Positions 9,662 through 19,593 of a stretch of 64,000 bases of DNA are shown in pieces. This stretch comes from an uncultured Aquimarina sp. (GTDB lineage Bacteria; Bacteroidota; Bacteroidia; Flavobacteriales; Flavobacteriaceae), in NCBI RefSeq assembly GCF_947495315.1, contig NZ_CANLYD010000002.1, positions 62,001 to 126,000 on the forward strand, read 5' to 3'. The notes under the pieces are model-generated. The model ran no database searches, was not told the DNA's origin, and saw nothing but the letters and a program-made list of their open reading frames with translations. Position numbers and translations under genes: made by a program. Positions within the stretch are counted from its first letter, which is position 1; each line of letters opens with the position of its first letter.

Positions 9662-9949
9662 TTAAGCTACAGGAGGTGCTTTATTGAGAAAAGAATAGTG
9701 TGCTTCTCTATTAAAATAGGTGTCTGAATTATTGATCTTAATACGATCTTCTGGAATAATAATCTCCTTTGGTATTTCTGTAGCGTCCACAGAAACAAAA
9801 TCATCGTCCAGATTTTCTGAAGCCAGTTGACATATTTTACAATCTAAGTCATTAGCATCATGACTTAAGGCATGCAAATCCAATACCTGTATAAGACTGA
9901 AAAGGATCAGAAATACAGAAGCTATAATATGTCTTTTATTGGTCTTCAC
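9662..9949 (-). CDS. Small exported His/Cys protein next to TonB receptor
   Basis: A short protein of about 95 residues with a positively charged start (KTNKRH), one hydrophobic segment (IIASVFLILFSLIQVL) and then HALSHDANDLDCKICQL with histidines and a CxxC. The C-terminus ends FLNKAPPVA. It resembles small DUF2946-like proteins found beside flavobacterial metal-type TonB receptors. I chose the GTG at 9947-9949 because it gives a clean signal peptide; a TTG at 9974-9976 would add nine residues. No ATG is available. The His/Cys cluster after the membrane segment suggests periplasmic metal binding or sensing, which is inference. It is the first gene of the small-protein / receptor / lipoprotein set. 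Confidence 0.65.
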   Translation of the reverse strand: MKTNKRHIIASVFLILFSLIQVLDLHALSHDANDLDCKICQLASENLDDDFVSVDATEIPKEIIIPEDRIKINNSDTYFNREAHYSFLNKAPPVA

Positions 9950-10006
9950 AATCGCAAATAAACAAAAAAAAATCAAAACCTATCTAAATTCAATAACTAA
10001 AGTGTG

Positions 10007-10855
10007 TTAAAGTATTGCAAATGTTATGGATTTTTCAGTAATTATTGTTAAATCCACCGGCAGCGTTTCCTTATTCCACGGATGTTTAGCACCAAAAACA
10101 TGATCTGCTTTCTCTACTAAAAACAACTCGCTTTTGGGATTCCAACTATGTAAATTTTCAGCTTCTTTTAAACTAACTGTAGGATCATCTGTACCATGAA
10201 TGATTAAATGTGGGACCTTTATTTTCTTTGTTGCTTTAGAAATGGTCAGTCTTTCTTTGTTTTCAATGAATGAAGTGTAAAATTGAAAATAGTGTGGCAT
10301 CTGTTGTTTGGTTCTACCATTCTCTATATAATATATTCCATCATTTTTCCAGGTTTGGAACGCTGTTCCTTTCGGAAATCTTTGTTCATAATCTGAAACA
10401 CCAGCCCAAGTAATTAATTTGGTAATTCTAGTATCTTCTGAGGTTTTGATAGTTGTAATTCCGCCTGCTCGAGAATGCCCTATGAGCGTTAGACTATCTT
10501 GATTTACAAATTGTTTGTATTCGAAATTAGGAGCCGTAATCTGGTCCAAAACAGATGCTAGATCATCTAGTTCTATTATGTAGTTATTATTACCAAAAGC
10601 TTCTAAGTCAGGGAAATCTATTGGTTGCTGTGTGGTTCCTCCATTATGCGAAAAGTTAAACTTTACGAAGAAAAATCCCTCCTCTACAAAGGTATTCGCC
10701 ACCAGATCCCAAGCTCCCCAATCTTTAAACCCCTTATACCCATGACAAAAGATAATTACAGGCTGTTTCTTTTTCCGATCATCATAAAAAACATCCATAA
10801 GAATTGGTCTTTGATGTTTTCCATCTACAATTATATCCTTTTTCTCTATAATCAT
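10007..10855 (-). CDS. Alpha/beta hydrolase
   Basis: A 282-residue alpha/beta hydrolase of the dienelactone-hydrolase/peptidase S9-like type. The nucleophile elbow is GHSRAGG with S128, the oxyanion region is FCHGYKGFKDWGAW (about 36-49), and the C-terminal HGTDDPTV and KADHVFG supply the likely acid and histidine. There is no signal peptide. The ATG follows the addB stop by only two bases (TAATTATG), so the gene is co-transcribed with, and probably coupled to, addB. The substrate is unknown. The next gene begins within about 60 bases, but the receptor set likely has its own promoter. Confidence 0.85.
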   Translation of the reverse strand: MIIEKKDIIVDGKHQRPILMDVFYDDRKKKQPVIIFCHGYKGFKDWGAWDLVANTFVEEGFFFVKFNFSHNGGTTQQPIDFPDLEAFGNNNYIIELDDLASVLDQITAPNFEYKQFVNQDSLTLIGHSRAGGITTIKTSEDTRITKLITWAGVSDYEQRFPKGTAFQTWKNDGIYYIENGRTKQQMPHYFQFYTSFIENKERLTISKATKKIKVPHLIIHGTDDPTVSLKEAENLHSWNPKSELFLVEKADHVFGAKHPWNKETLPVDLTIITEKSITFAIL

Positions 10856-10857
10856 AA

Positions 10858-13593
10858 TTATACTTCTTTTTCTGCAAAAGGAATTTCTAAGGTAGAAATT
10901 TCTGTTATTAATTTTTTTAGTTGTAACAAATATTCATCAAATACTTCAGCAGTTATTTCATAATCAACTTTTCCTCTTACAGATGTTTTAGTTCCAAATT
11001 TTAGAAACCCTTCTTTAAGGTTTTTGAAAGAAATGATTCCTGCCTGAAAAGGTTCTGATAGAGATTGTTGGTTATATTGCATATACGCATATGCTAATAC
11101 TTGTATGGCTTTACTGTACTTGTAATCCTCTGTAATCACATTCCAATCCATCAAAACCACGTCACTTTTAGCCACTTTACCAGTTTTATAATCAATGATT
11201 CGTAATTGTCCGTCTAATTCATCAATGCGATCTACTTTTCCTTTAATAAAAACAGGAAAATCAAGTTCAGGAATTCTTAATTCTGTTTTTAAATTGCTTT
11301 CTATAGCGATAATTTTCAATTGCGATCCGGATTTCAGCATCTTTTCTTCAGCTTTTAGAAAATTATAAATATACCTTTTAGCTACCTCGAAAATAAGTAG
11401 GTTTTTACCTTGTGTAATATCCAATTTAGAATACTCTTTCCGGAAATGGTATTTGATTTCGGTATTAATTTGGACAATCATCTTTGCAATGTCATCTATA
11501 GATACAAATTTGTCTTCTAATGGTTTATATAAATTTTCCAGCGTATTATGGATCACCGTTCCTAATGTGTTTGCGGCAATAGTTTCCTCTACCTGATCAC
11601 TTTCTGTAATTCCTAATACATATTTATAGTAAAAATCAATAGGGTTTCTAATATAAGATGTTAATGCAGAAGGTGATAATCCATTTAACGCTAACTCTTT
11701 TATTTTTTCAATTATAACATCATTCTTTTCAACAACTAAGGGGTCGTTTTTTAGCTTAGGCACTTCAGAAGATGCTATATATTTAGATAATTGATGTGCT
11801 GGTATTTTATCTATTTCTAACTGATGTAAAAATCTACTTTTCTCTCCACCTCCGACTCCTTCATCTTCTGTGTTGTATATTAGATATACATTTTTTGCTC
11901 TCTGAATCAAACGATAAAAGTGATATGTGTATATAGCATCCTTTTCTTTATATGTTGGGAGGTTATAGGCTCTCTTAAGATCATATGGTATAAAAGAATT
12001 CATGCTCTTCCCTGCCGGCAGCACACCTTCATTAACAGAAGTAATTATTACCGTTTCAAAATCTAAACAACGAGACTCTAACATTCCCATTAATTGCAAT
12101 CCACTAAAAGGTTCTCCTCTAAAATCTAATGTCTCTGAGTTAATGATATCTTTATATAAATGATATAAAGAAGATACTGTTGTGATATATTGATAATTTC
12201 TGCTAAGGTTCAACAGTTTATTAAAAACAAGATGAAAATGATACACATATTCAAGTTCTAAAGAATCTTTCTCCTTATCTAAACTTTCTTTTAACAACTG
12301 AACTATTTTCCTGCATTGTTCTATAGCTTTTGACGCTTTATCCCAAGGCGAGAATATTATTTCCAAAACTTCGCTTTTTATATCGCTAGCTTCATTTTGT
12401 AATTTTTCCAAAGAAATGAAAATAAGGTTTTCTCTTGAGATCTTTGTAATCAATTGATTTGTCAAAGAACCTAATAACCAATAACTAGGTTGACTATTTA
12501 GAATCTCCAAAACAGACTTATGGTATAGTCCTTTAGGGTGTCTGGCCTTATGGAGTTTAAATAACAGTTCAAAAAACGAAGCTACCGGGACATCTTTCAG
12601 AGGTAAGCCCATCGTAATATTGAGTGAAGTAATCGATTCGGGTAATGAGTTTAGAACTGGTAATAGCAACGATTCATCAGCCAATACCAATGCGGTTTTT
12701 TCAATACTGGCAGATGGAATAGATCTAAGTATTTGACCTGCCAACTTAGCCTGACCAACATTTTTAGGAACTCCAATTAGTTTAATATCTTTCGAAGATG
12801 AAAAATTATCCCTAATCCATTTAAATGGCTGTTCTTTATAGTAATTCCATTGATTTTTATAATCTCTTAGAAATAAAGAAGCTTCGTGATACTTGTTTTC
12901 TAAAAAGAATGTATCAACATCCCAATACACCTCAGCGACATTAGCTTCTAACAATGACTGAAAAATAACTTGTTCTGCATTATTAAGCGCATTAAAACCT
13001 ACCAAAATATGTTTTTGGTTATTATTCTTAATATAATTGTCTATATTCTCTGAAGCTTTTCTGTACAATAACCCTTGATAACCAATCTTCTTTTCTAGAA
13101 GTTTAGTTTTAAAATTGGTATAATAATCCGAAAGATTATTCCAAAAACTAATGTACTTCTGTATGAGTTCAGTTTTTTCCTTTTGAAGATACCAATGATT
13201 TAGGTCTTGTATCCCTGAGAGGTATGAAAAAAAGCTCTCATTATCGATGCAGTATCGATCGATTTCATTAAAATCATACACCAGTGTCTGCGCCCAGCTA
13301 CTGAATGTCTCTAGGTTTTCTTTTTCTAAATGAGTATGTGTTGTAAGATAGGTTTCATAAAACTCGAACAAGGTTTGGGTCGAATCAATCTGACGTAATC
13401 CAGACAATTGTGTGATAAATTCCTCTATACTAAGAATGATAGGTGCAAAAAAAGTTTGATCAGCATACTTTTCTAGCAATTCTTTTTTAAGAAAAAGCCC
13501 TGCTCTTTTACTAGGTAGTATAAAAATAAGCTCACCTATATTGTGATCTTCTTTTTGTACTTCTGATATAACTTCTTTTAAAAAACTATCCAC
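10858..13593 (-). CDS. addB: AddB-like helicase/PD-(D/E)XK nuclease
   Basis: A 911-residue partner subunit of an AddAB-type double-strand-break resection enzyme. The N-terminus (LPSKRAGLFLKKELL, about 25-39) is the degenerate nucleotide-binding region typical of AddB/PD-(D/E)XK proteins. The C-terminal third has the RecB-family nuclease: LSPSALTSYIRNPIDFYYKY, HNTLENLY, GKVDRIDELDG and IIDYKTGK. The nuclease lacks the cysteines that form the iron-sulfur cluster in Firmicutes AddB. The start is GTG; the ATG four bases upstream is out of frame and hits a stop. Its presumed partner addA lies 1.75 kb upstream on the same strand, separated by the ompA-family gene and its terminator, so the two must be transcribed separately. 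Confidence 0.85.
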   Translation of the reverse strand: MDSFLKEVISEVQKEDHNIGELIFILPSKRAGLFLKKELLEKYADQTFFAPIILSIEEFITQLSGLRQIDSTQTLFEFYETYLTTHTHLEKENLETFSSWAQTLVYDFNEIDRYCIDNESFFSYLSGIQDLNHWYLQKEKTELIQKYISFWNNLSDYYTNFKTKLLEKKIGYQGLLYRKASENIDNYIKNNNQKHILVGFNALNNAEQVIFQSLLEANVAEVYWDVDTFFLENKYHEASLFLRDYKNQWNYYKEQPFKWIRDNFSSSKDIKLIGVPKNVGQAKLAGQILRSIPSASIEKTALVLADESLLLPVLNSLPESITSLNITMGLPLKDVPVASFFELLFKLHKARHPKGLYHKSVLEILNSQPSYWLLGSLTNQLITKISRENLIFISLEKLQNEASDIKSEVLEIIFSPWDKASKAIEQCRKIVQLLKESLDKEKDSLELEYVYHFHLVFNKLLNLSRNYQYITTVSSLYHLYKDIINSETLDFRGEPFSGLQLMGMLESRCLDFETVIITSVNEGVLPAGKSMNSFIPYDLKRAYNLPTYKEKDAIYTYHFYRLIQRAKNVYLIYNTEDEGVGGGEKSRFLHQLEIDKIPAHQLSKYIASSEVPKLKNDPLVVEKNDVIIEKIKELALNGLSPSALTSYIRNPIDFYYKYVLGITESDQVEETIAANTLGTVIHNTLENLYKPLEDKFVSIDDIAKMIVQINTEIKYHFRKEYSKLDITQGKNLLIFEVAKRYIYNFLKAEEKMLKSGSQLKIIAIESNLKTELRIPELDFPVFIKGKVDRIDELDGQLRIIDYKTGKVAKSDVVLMDWNVITEDYKYSKAIQVLAYAYMQYNQQSLSEPFQAGIISFKNLKEGFLKFGTKTSVRGKVDYEITAEVFDEYLLQLKKLITEISTLEIPFAEKEV

Positions 13594-13600
13594 CCATTAA

Positions 13601-13630
13601 AAATAAAAAACGTCCCGAATAATCGGGACG
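13601..13630 (-). terminator. Rho-independent terminator of the OmpA gene
   Basis: The minus strand reads CGTCCCGA-TTAT-TCGGGACG (13611-13630) followed by TTTTTTATTT (13601-13610). It sits 35 bases after the stop of the ompA-family gene and just before the addB start, insulating addB from the strong upstream promoter. Confidence 0.85.
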
Positions 13631-13665
13631 TTTTGTCTATGTATTTATTATTTAGTGAAAAATAA

Positions 13666-15060
13666 TTACTTCACTAAGTTGATCTCTACACGTCTGTTTT
13701 GTGCTCTACCAGCTCTTGTCTTGTTAGAAGCGATTGGTCTGTCTTCTCCATATCCAACAGCAGATAATCTGAATTGATCGATTCCGTTCTCAGTTAAGAA
13801 ATTCTTAACAGCATTTGCTCTCGAGTCAGATAATCTCTGATTAGATTTAGCAGCACCTTGACTATCAGTATGTCCTTCTACAGTAAATTTAGCAGTAGGG
13901 TATTCCTTAAGAATCTTGATAATATCATTTAATACTTTAGTAGACTGCTCTTTGATAGTTGACTTACCTGAGTCAAATAATACCTGAGCTGCATACTCAT
14001 TTAAAGTTTTCTGAATTTCTTCAGTTACTTCAGGACATCCATTGTTCGCAACAGTACCAGCAACATCAGGACAGTTATCGTCTTTGTCTAATACTCCGTC
14101 ACCATCTTTATCTTGGTAAGGACATCCGTTGTTAGCAGCAGGACCAGCTTCGTTAGGACAACCATCTTTAGCGTCAGTGATTCCATCACCGTCAGCATCA
14201 GGACATCCATTTAAGTTAGCTAAACCAGCAACTGTAGGGCAATCATCTTTAGGATCAGCGATTCCATCACCGTCAGTATCAGGACATCCATTAAATTCTG
14301 CAGTACCTGCAGTATCAGGACAGTCATCTTTAGCATCAGTAATTCCATCACCATCAGTATCAGGACATCCATTAAATTCTGCTAAACCAGGAACGTCAAT
14401 ACACTCATCATCTTTATCGAATACACCGTCACCGTCAGTATCTTTACCTCCGAAAGCGAAAGTAATTCCAGCAGAGTGTTGGAAGTGAGTTGGAGGATAG
14501 TTGCTAACCTCGTAATCTTCGAATACGTGCTTATAAGTAGTTTGTAAATTGAAAGCTAAATTTTCAGTTAACCATAAGTTAAGTCCAAAAGAACCATTAA
14601 CAGTTCCAGCACCAATTTCATCAACCCAAGTGTATCCACCACCTACTCCTAAGTAAGGGTCGAACCATTTAGACTTTAAAATGTTTTTAAAGCTATAGCT
14701 AATTGTTCCATCTGCTGCATAGTAAGATAAGTCATCAGCAGTAACTTGAGTTCCATCAGGAGTTTCTCCTAATTTATCAATTTTGTTAACTGTACCAGCA
14801 ACGGTAAAAGTAAAACCATCTCCTATATATCTACCAACTGATAGTTTAGAAACGGATGGAAGAATGTTCCAGTGGTCAGTAGCGTTAAAAAACTCGTCAA
14901 AGATTTCTCCTTGTATAGGTAAATCTCCTCCGGTAGGAAAGATATCAACAGCATTAACGCCAATCGATACTGCCCAAGGGTTGTTTTCATCCTGTGCATT
15001 CGCAGTACTAAACCCAAGTACTAATAACGAAGCCACTAAAAATCTGCTAAGATATTTCAT
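13666..15060 (-). CDS. OmpA-family outer-membrane protein with TSP3 repeats
   Basis: A 464-residue outer-membrane protein. A signal peptide (about 1-22, ending ANA-QD) is followed by an eight-stranded-barrel-like domain to about residue 200. Five thrombospondin type 3 calcium-binding repeats follow (about 206-343, DTDGDGxxDxxDxC pattern). A C-terminal OmpA peptidoglycan-binding domain (about 358-464) contains [11 protein letters not shown] and [16 protein letters not shown]. It links outer membrane and cell wall, as in the abundant flavobacterial OmpA proteins. The start is the ATG at 15058-15060; an in-frame TTG two codons earlier is less likely. A near-perfect flavobacterial promoter and a strong terminator make it a monocistronic, probably highly expressed gene. 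It lies between addA and addB, to which it has no obvious functional link. Confidence 0.93.
   Translation of the reverse strand: MKYLSRFLVASLLVLGFSTANAQDENNPWAVSIGVNAVDIFPTGGDLPIQGEIFDEFFNATDHWNILPSVSKLSVGRYIGDGFTFTVAGTVNKIDKLGETPDGTQVTADDLSYYAADGTISYSFKNILKSKWFDPYLGVGGGYTWVDEIGAGTVNGSFGLNLWLTENLAFNLQTTYKHVFEDYEVSNYPPTHFQHSAGITFAFGGKDTDGDGVFDKDDECIDVPGLAEFNGCPDTDGDGITDAKDDCPDTAGTAEFNGCPDTDGDGIADPKDDCPTVAGLANLNGCPDADGDGITDAKDGCPNEAGPAANNGCPYQDKDGDGVLDKDDNCPDVAGTVANNGCPEVTEEIQKTLNEYAAQVLFDSGKSTIKEQSTKVLNDIIKILKEYPTAKFTVEGHTDSQGAAKSNQRLSDSRANAVKNFLTENGIDQFRLSAVGYGEDRPIASNKTRAGRAQNRRVEINLVK
14032..14445 (-). repeat. Five TSP type 3 repeats inside OmpA protein
   Basis: This is an in-frame array encoding five units of about 25-28 residues with the calcium-loop pattern DxDGDGxxDxxDxC and closing NGCP. 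It is a protein-level repeat with partly conserved DNA, not a CRISPR or mobile repeat. The repeats form a rigid calcium-stabilised spacer between barrel and peptidoglycan-binding domain. Confidence 0.85.
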
Positions 15061-15094
15061 ATTCAATAATTTAATTTTTAAGTGTTAATTAGAG

Positions 15095-15124
15095 CAAATG
15101 TAATATGTTAAAAATTACCGTCAA
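15095..15124 (-). promoter_or_regulatory. Flavobacterial sigma-A promoter of the OmpA gene
   Basis: The minus strand has TTG (15122-15124), a 19-base spacer and TACATTTG (15095-15102), an exact match to the Bacteroidota consensus TTG-N17-23-TAnnTTTG. The start codon is 34 bases downstream of the -7 box. The rest of the 15067-15344 gap is AT-rich with no gene. Confidence 0.75.
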
Positions 15125-15344
15125 AGACAAAACTAATAAATTTTTCTTAATAGGCCAGTGTATATCGACCTTTGCGAAGTTTTTAAAGTTCTATTTTAAA
15201 TCTTTAAGCCCCCCTCAAATGTGAAAAAATTGCCGTATTAAGCTGAAACCTATTGTTATAATTTCCTTAATTACGGTACAATTATAAGATAAAAATATTT
15301 TTTATCAATAATTTTCTACTAGTAATTACTAAAATAATTTTTAT

Positions 15345-18300
15345 TTATAAGTATTTTAAAGTAATACCTTCATTAAAATACACCAATATCCTATTATTTA
15401 ATTTGTATCCTATCTTCTGAAGAAGCAAGCCATATTCTTCTAGTTGATTTCCGTGCAAAGCACTGTGTTCTCCTGTTTTATAATCAATTATTGTAGCCTC
15501 TCCCTGAGCATCAATTACAACTCTATCTGGTCTATAAATGCGTCCGCTTGAGATGATTTCTCTTTCGTTTAACACGTGTTTATCCTCTGAAAAATATTTA
15601 GAGAGTTCTGGATGGTCTAAAACCATTTTTAACTCATTATAAAGTGTTTCTCTATCTAAAAAACTAATCATACCAGTTTCAAAAGCATTCTCTACTACTT
15701 TATCTAGGTCTTTATGAGAATATATCGACGACATTAGTTCGTGAATAAGATTACCCTTTTCTATTGCAGCTGCCTGTGATGTATCCCAAAGTTTTCCTGA
15801 ATTGGTAACAATATGCACTTTACGTTTTTTCCTTGAGTTCTCAAATTTAGTAAGTGTTATATTCTTTGTTTTTGAATTTACAGGTACGGTTTCTCTAAAA
15901 GGTTTTTCTGGATTACCAAAATCATATGATAATTGCTCATTATCCCACGTGCCTATATGCTTTAGATAATTAATAAGTTTTCCTGAAAATTTATTTGGAT
16001 TACCTTCTCCTTTACTATTTATTTCTGCTTTAGAAATAATGTATAATTGTTCTTCTGCTCTGGTTAAAGCAACATATAATAGGTTAAAAGCATCCAACTC
16101 TAATTGAGATTGTCGTTCTTGTACAATTTTTTCTGCTTGCATCCCATAACCCGAAAGCTCCTTATTATAGTTAACAAATACCTCGCGGAAACCACTAAAA
16201 TCTTTTTTTGTAACCGGCAACCAAGTTTTAGGCTCTATTTCTCTATAAATATCAATATTTGCGTACGGATAGATCACACAAGGAAACTCTAAGCCTTTAG
16301 CTTTATGTATCGTCATTATCTGAATTGCCTCTTCTCCTTCTGGAGCAATTATGCTTAGTTTATCTTTTTTATGATCCCAATAAGACAAAAAACCAATAAT
16401 ACCCTCAGCGTGTTTTTGGGTATACCCAAATATTACATCTAAAAGAAATTGGACATATGCCGGTGATACTGATGTAAGATTAAAACTATTTATAATATAC
16501 TCTACTCCTTCATAAAGAGGTTTTACATCCAATTGAGCAAAACTAAACTCAATTCCTAATGATTTGACCTCATCACAGAATGCTTTTTTATCAGCAAATA
16601 CAAGTTTTTTTAAAAAGGTGTGTTTCTCTAAAATTGAAAATTCTTCCGTTATAAAATGTAAAACATTGGTTTTGGATAACAATTCATCTGGGTATACAAA
16701 CCAAGTAAGCATATCAATAATAAAACGTACTCTTGGATCATTTTTAAGCAATAATGTCTCTGAAGAGATAATAGACATTCCTTTTTCAGTAAGAAAATCT
16801 GCAATTACAGCTCCTTCCTTTTGCTTTCTCGTAAGAATACAAATTTCATTTAGCAGATATCCTTTTCCCTTAAGCTCTAATACGGAATCATATACTCTTT
16901 CAGGATATATTTCATTTTCTTCTGCGACATTTTTAGCTTCTACAAAAGAAAGCTGTACATAACCGTCTTTTTTATCATTATACTCCTGGTTATTACCTAA
17001 TAAATATAACTTCTTATGCAAATCGTCACTAAAGTCGTTTGACAAAAAAGTAAACAAATCATTATTAAACTTAATAACCTCTTTATGACTTCGATAATTT
17101 CTAGGCAAATTAAGTACCTGTTTTTCTTCAACTGAAAATGGATTTTGATCTAAAGAAAGATTAATAAATTGCTCTGCTTTTCCTCCTCGCCATCTATAAA
17201 TGGCTTGTTTAGCATCTCCAACTATAGTTAATTGTCCTCTTTTACCGCTTAAAGTTTCTGAAGAAATGGCATTATCTATGAGAGGAATTATATTATTCCA
17301 TTGTAGTTCTGATGTGTCCTGAAACTCATCTATAAAATAGTCTCTGTATCGTTCCCCTAATCGTTCATATATAAAGGGAGCAGGTTGATCCTGAATAGCT
17401 TCGCTGATAATCTTATTAAATTCTGATATTAATAAGATACTCCTTTCTTTTTTGATCTTTTGAAGCTCCTTGTTAATAACATTCAGTACAGAAAGAGGCG
17501 TAAGATTCTTAATTATATTTTCATACAAATTGAGTTTTGATAATTTCTGTTTTGTAGACAGAAATGCTTCTTCAATCAAAGGACGTATACTATTTATGAT
17601 ATCTTTCTTACCCTGTTGCAACGTATTATTATAAAAGTCGGTTCCCTCGATATCCTGCATCCATTTCGTTTTTTTGAAATCAATCTTTAATTCACCTGAT
17701 TGGAGTTTTAGAAAGTATTTGGGAATATAACTTCCTTTAAATTCATTACTTGCAATTCCATTACCTTTCATTAATTCAAAAAAGTTATTGGCAATATTCT
17801 TAACCTCATCTTTATTATTCTTGATTTTAGATTGCAGGTGTTTTTTCAAAGTTTTGAAGTCCTCCGCCGTTTTATCAGAAAGATTATTTAAGTGTGCTCG
17901 ATCATTTTCACTAAACAGAAGCCTAGCTACTTTGTTTAACTCTATTGTAATATCCCAACTTTTATCATCTTCTAATTTACTTAAGGCAAAATCAATAATT
18001 GTTTCTGTCAAGACAGTATCTTCTCCTACTTTAGCTATAACCGCATCCACAGATTCTTCAATTAATGATTCCGTATCCATTTCAATTTCAAAATTCATCG
18101 GAATCCCTAAATCCTTTGCAAATGTTCGGATCACTCTATGTGTAAAGGTATCTATCGTAACTATATCAAAAGCTGCATAATTGTGTAGAATACTTTTAAG
18201 AATTCTATCTGCCTTTTGTTTTACTATCTGCTTCTCTAATCCCGTTTCTTGGACAATATCGTATAATAACAATTCATATTTGGATGAAGTTTCAGCACTG

Positions 18301-18500
18301 CGAATACCTACCAGGTTCTCAATAACTCTGGTTTTCATTTCAGCGACTGCTTTATTAGTAAAAGTAATTGCCAAAATATTTTTGTAAGCATCCTTATACT
18401 CTCCTGTCAAAAGAGCGATTAAATACGCCTTAACCAAGGTATACGTCTTTCCTGCTCCCGCAGCTGCATTATAAATAGTAAAAGGATATTGAGAATTCAA
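15345..18500 (-). CDS. addA: AddA-like UvrD/RecB helicase-nuclease
   Basis: A 1051-residue superfamily 1 helicase with a C-terminal RecB-type nuclease. Walker A is AAAGAGKT (K18), Walker B is DEFQDTSELQW (about 392-402), and motif VI-like LLYVALTRAEEQLYI is visible. The nuclease motifs are GNLIHELM, DRVVIDAQGEATIIDYKTG and QLEEYGLLL. It processes DNA ends for RecA loading. The start is probably TTG at 18498-18500: an in-frame stop lies eight codons upstream and no ATG precedes the Walker A motif. AddB lies downstream beyond the ompA-family gene. I infer the AddAB pairing from domain content; AdnAB-like naming is possible. Confidence 0.88.
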   Translation of the reverse strand: MNSQYPFTIYNAAAGAGKTYTLVKAYLIALLTGEYKDAYKNILAITFTNKAVAEMKTRVIENLVGIRSAETSSKYELLLYDIVQETGLEKQIVKQKADRILKSILHNYAAFDIVTIDTFTHRVIRTFAKDLGIPMNFEIEMDTESLIEESVDAVIAKVGEDTVLTETIIDFALSKLEDDKSWDITIELNKVARLLFSENDRAHLNNLSDKTAEDFKTLKKHLQSKIKNNKDEVKNIANNFFELMKGNGIASNEFKGSYIPKYFLKLQSGELKIDFKKTKWMQDIEGTDFYNNTLQQGKKDIINSIRPLIEEAFLSTKQKLSKLNLYENIIKNLTPLSVLNVINKELQKIKKERSILLISEFNKIISEAIQDQPAPFIYERLGERYRDYFIDEFQDTSELQWNNIIPLIDNAISSETLSGKRGQLTIVGDAKQAIYRWRGGKAEQFINLSLDQNPFSVEEKQVLNLPRNYRSHKEVIKFNNDLFTFLSNDFSDDLHKKLYLLGNNQEYNDKKDGYVQLSFVEAKNVAEENEIYPERVYDSVLELKGKGYLLNEICILTRKQKEGAVIADFLTEKGMSIISSETLLLKNDPRVRFIIDMLTWFVYPDELLSKTNVLHFITEEFSILEKHTFLKKLVFADKKAFCDEVKSLGIEFSFAQLDVKPLYEGVEYIINSFNLTSVSPAYVQFLLDVIFGYTQKHAEGIIGFLSYWDHKKDKLSIIAPEGEEAIQIMTIHKAKGLEFPCVIYPYANIDIYREIEPKTWLPVTKKDFSGFREVFVNYNKELSGYGMQAEKIVQERQSQLELDAFNLLYVALTRAEEQLYIISKAEINSKGEGNPNKFSGKLINYLKHIGTWDNEQLSYDFGNPEKPFRETVPVNSKTKNITLTKFENSRKKRKVHIVTNSGKLWDTSQAAAIEKGNLIHELMSSIYSHKDLDKVVENAFETGMISFLDRETLYNELKMVLDHPELSKYFSEDKHVLNEREIISSGRIYRPDRVVIDAQGEATIIDYKTGEHSALHGNQLEEYGLLLQKIGYKLNNRILVYFNEGITLKYL

Positions 18501-18659
18501 GTCTGTTTTTTTACTAAAGTATCAAAAAAGAGTAGTTTTTGTGTATTAATAACTACTAAAAATAAATTGAACTCAAGTTCAGCATAGAAAGGGATTCGGA
18601 AAAGTTTGAATTTAATTAATTTATAACAAATATTAATTTTTATTCATCACTCTTATTCC

Positions 18660-18667
18660 TAAATTTG
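18660..18667 (+). promoter_or_regulatory. Candidate -7 box of sodA
   Basis: TAAATTTG matches the flavobacterial -7 element TAnnTTTG and lies 37 bases before the sodA ATG. No TTG is found at the right spacing upstream, so the promoter is incomplete against consensus. Confidence 0.4.
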
Positions 18668-18703
18668 GTTTCATTTTTTTCTTATTAACTAAAAAAATAG
18701 ATT

Positions 18704-19312
18704 ATGTCATTTGAATTACCGAAATTAAAATATGCCTTTGACGCATTAGAACCTAATATAGATGCTCGTACGATGGAAATTCATCATGATAAACATCATG
18801 CTGGATATACTAACAAATTGAATGCAGCCATTTCTGGAACTGATCTCGAAGGTAAAACTATAGAAAACATTCTTATCAATCTAGACAAATCTAATGGTGC
18901 TGTCAGAAATAATGGTGGCGGTTACTATAACCATAGTTTGTTCTGGGAAATTATGTCTCCTAATGGCGGTGGTACTCCTTCTGGTGAGCTTGGAGATGCT
19001 ATCAATACTGATTTTGGTTCTTTTGATGCATTCAAAGAGGCTTTTTCTAATGCAGCGGCAACACAATTTGGTTCTGGATGGGCTTGGCTATGTGTTCAGG
19101 AAGGTGGTAAGGTAGAAGTTTGTGCTACTCCAAACCAGGATAATCCATTAATGCCAGGAACTGGTTGTGGTGGAACTCCTATTTTAGGTCTTGATGTATG
19201 GGAACATGCTTATTACTTAAATTACCAAAACCGTCGTCCTGATTATATCTCTGCATTTTTTAATGTTATTAACTGGGATGAAGTTTCTAAAAGATATGCA
19301 CAAGGAAAATAG
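18704..19312 (+). CDS. sodA: Superoxide dismutase, Mn-type
   Basis: A 202-residue Fe/Mn superoxide dismutase that converts superoxide to peroxide and oxygen. The four metal ligands are H27 (EIHHDKHH), H77 (NHSLFW), D164 and H168 (DVWEHAYY). The Gly-Gly pair before NHSLFW and the glutamine in NQDNPL (Q145) are the arrangement seen in Mn-type rather than Fe-type enzymes, though cambialistic behaviour cannot be excluded. There is no signal peptide, so it is cytoplasmic. It is monocistronic with a terminator about 35 bases after the stop. It is convergent with purF. Confidence 0.95.
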   Translation: MSFELPKLKYAFDALEPNIDARTMEIHHDKHHAGYTNKLNAAISGTDLEGKTIENILINLDKSNGAVRNNGGGYYNHSLFWEIMSPNGGGTPSGELGDAINTDFGSFDAFKEAFSNAAATQFGSGWAWLCVQEGGKVEVCATPNQDNPLMPGTGCGGTPILGLDVWEHAYYLNYQNRRPDYISAFFNVINWDEVSKRYAQGK

Positions 19313-19346
19313 ATTATACTATATTCAACATTTCTTATAATAAACA

Positions 19347-19374
19347 AAAAGAGTCGTAAAATTTACGACTCTTT
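19347..19374 (+). terminator. Terminator of sodA
   Basis: AAAGAGTCGTAAA pairs with TTTACGACTCTTT around a very short loop and is followed by TTTT. It lies 35 bases after the sodA stop on the same strand. Confidence 0.8.
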
Positions 19375-19411
19375 TATATATATATCTCTGTTTTACAAAC
19401 TATCCTAAAAT

Positions 19412-19440
19412 AAAAAAAGGTGGAAAGTCCACCTTTTTTT
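19412..19440. terminator. Bidirectional terminator between sodA and purF
   Basis: AAAAAAAGGTGGA-AAG-TCCACCTTTTTTT has T-runs on both strands. It can stop any read-through of sodA and also terminate purF, whose stop is at 19594. Confidence 0.75.
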
Positions 19441-19593
19441 GCCCCAAATCTACCATGAACTTAACCTACTTATGCTATGGCTCTGCTAATATAAAGCGTT
19501 ATTTCATTGTGTAAAAATGTTTTAGACGAAAAGCTAAAATACTTGTTGAAATACACAAATTAACTGATTTTAACAACGTGGTTTTTCGTTTTT

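Noticed and set aside
14032..14445. Regular repeats that could be taken for a CRISPR array
   Set aside because: The repeats are in frame, encode DxDGDG calcium loops, and there are no unique spacers of constant length.
14129..14488. A 119-codon plus-strand open frame over the OmpA repeats
   Set aside because: It is antisense to the TSP3 repeats and its Ser/Pro-rich composition mirrors them. The minus-strand OmpA protein is unmistakable.
16564..18387. Several plus-strand frames of 68-132 codons inside addA
   Set aside because: They are shadows of the long helicase reading frame with Ser/Leu-rich mirror composition and no own signals.
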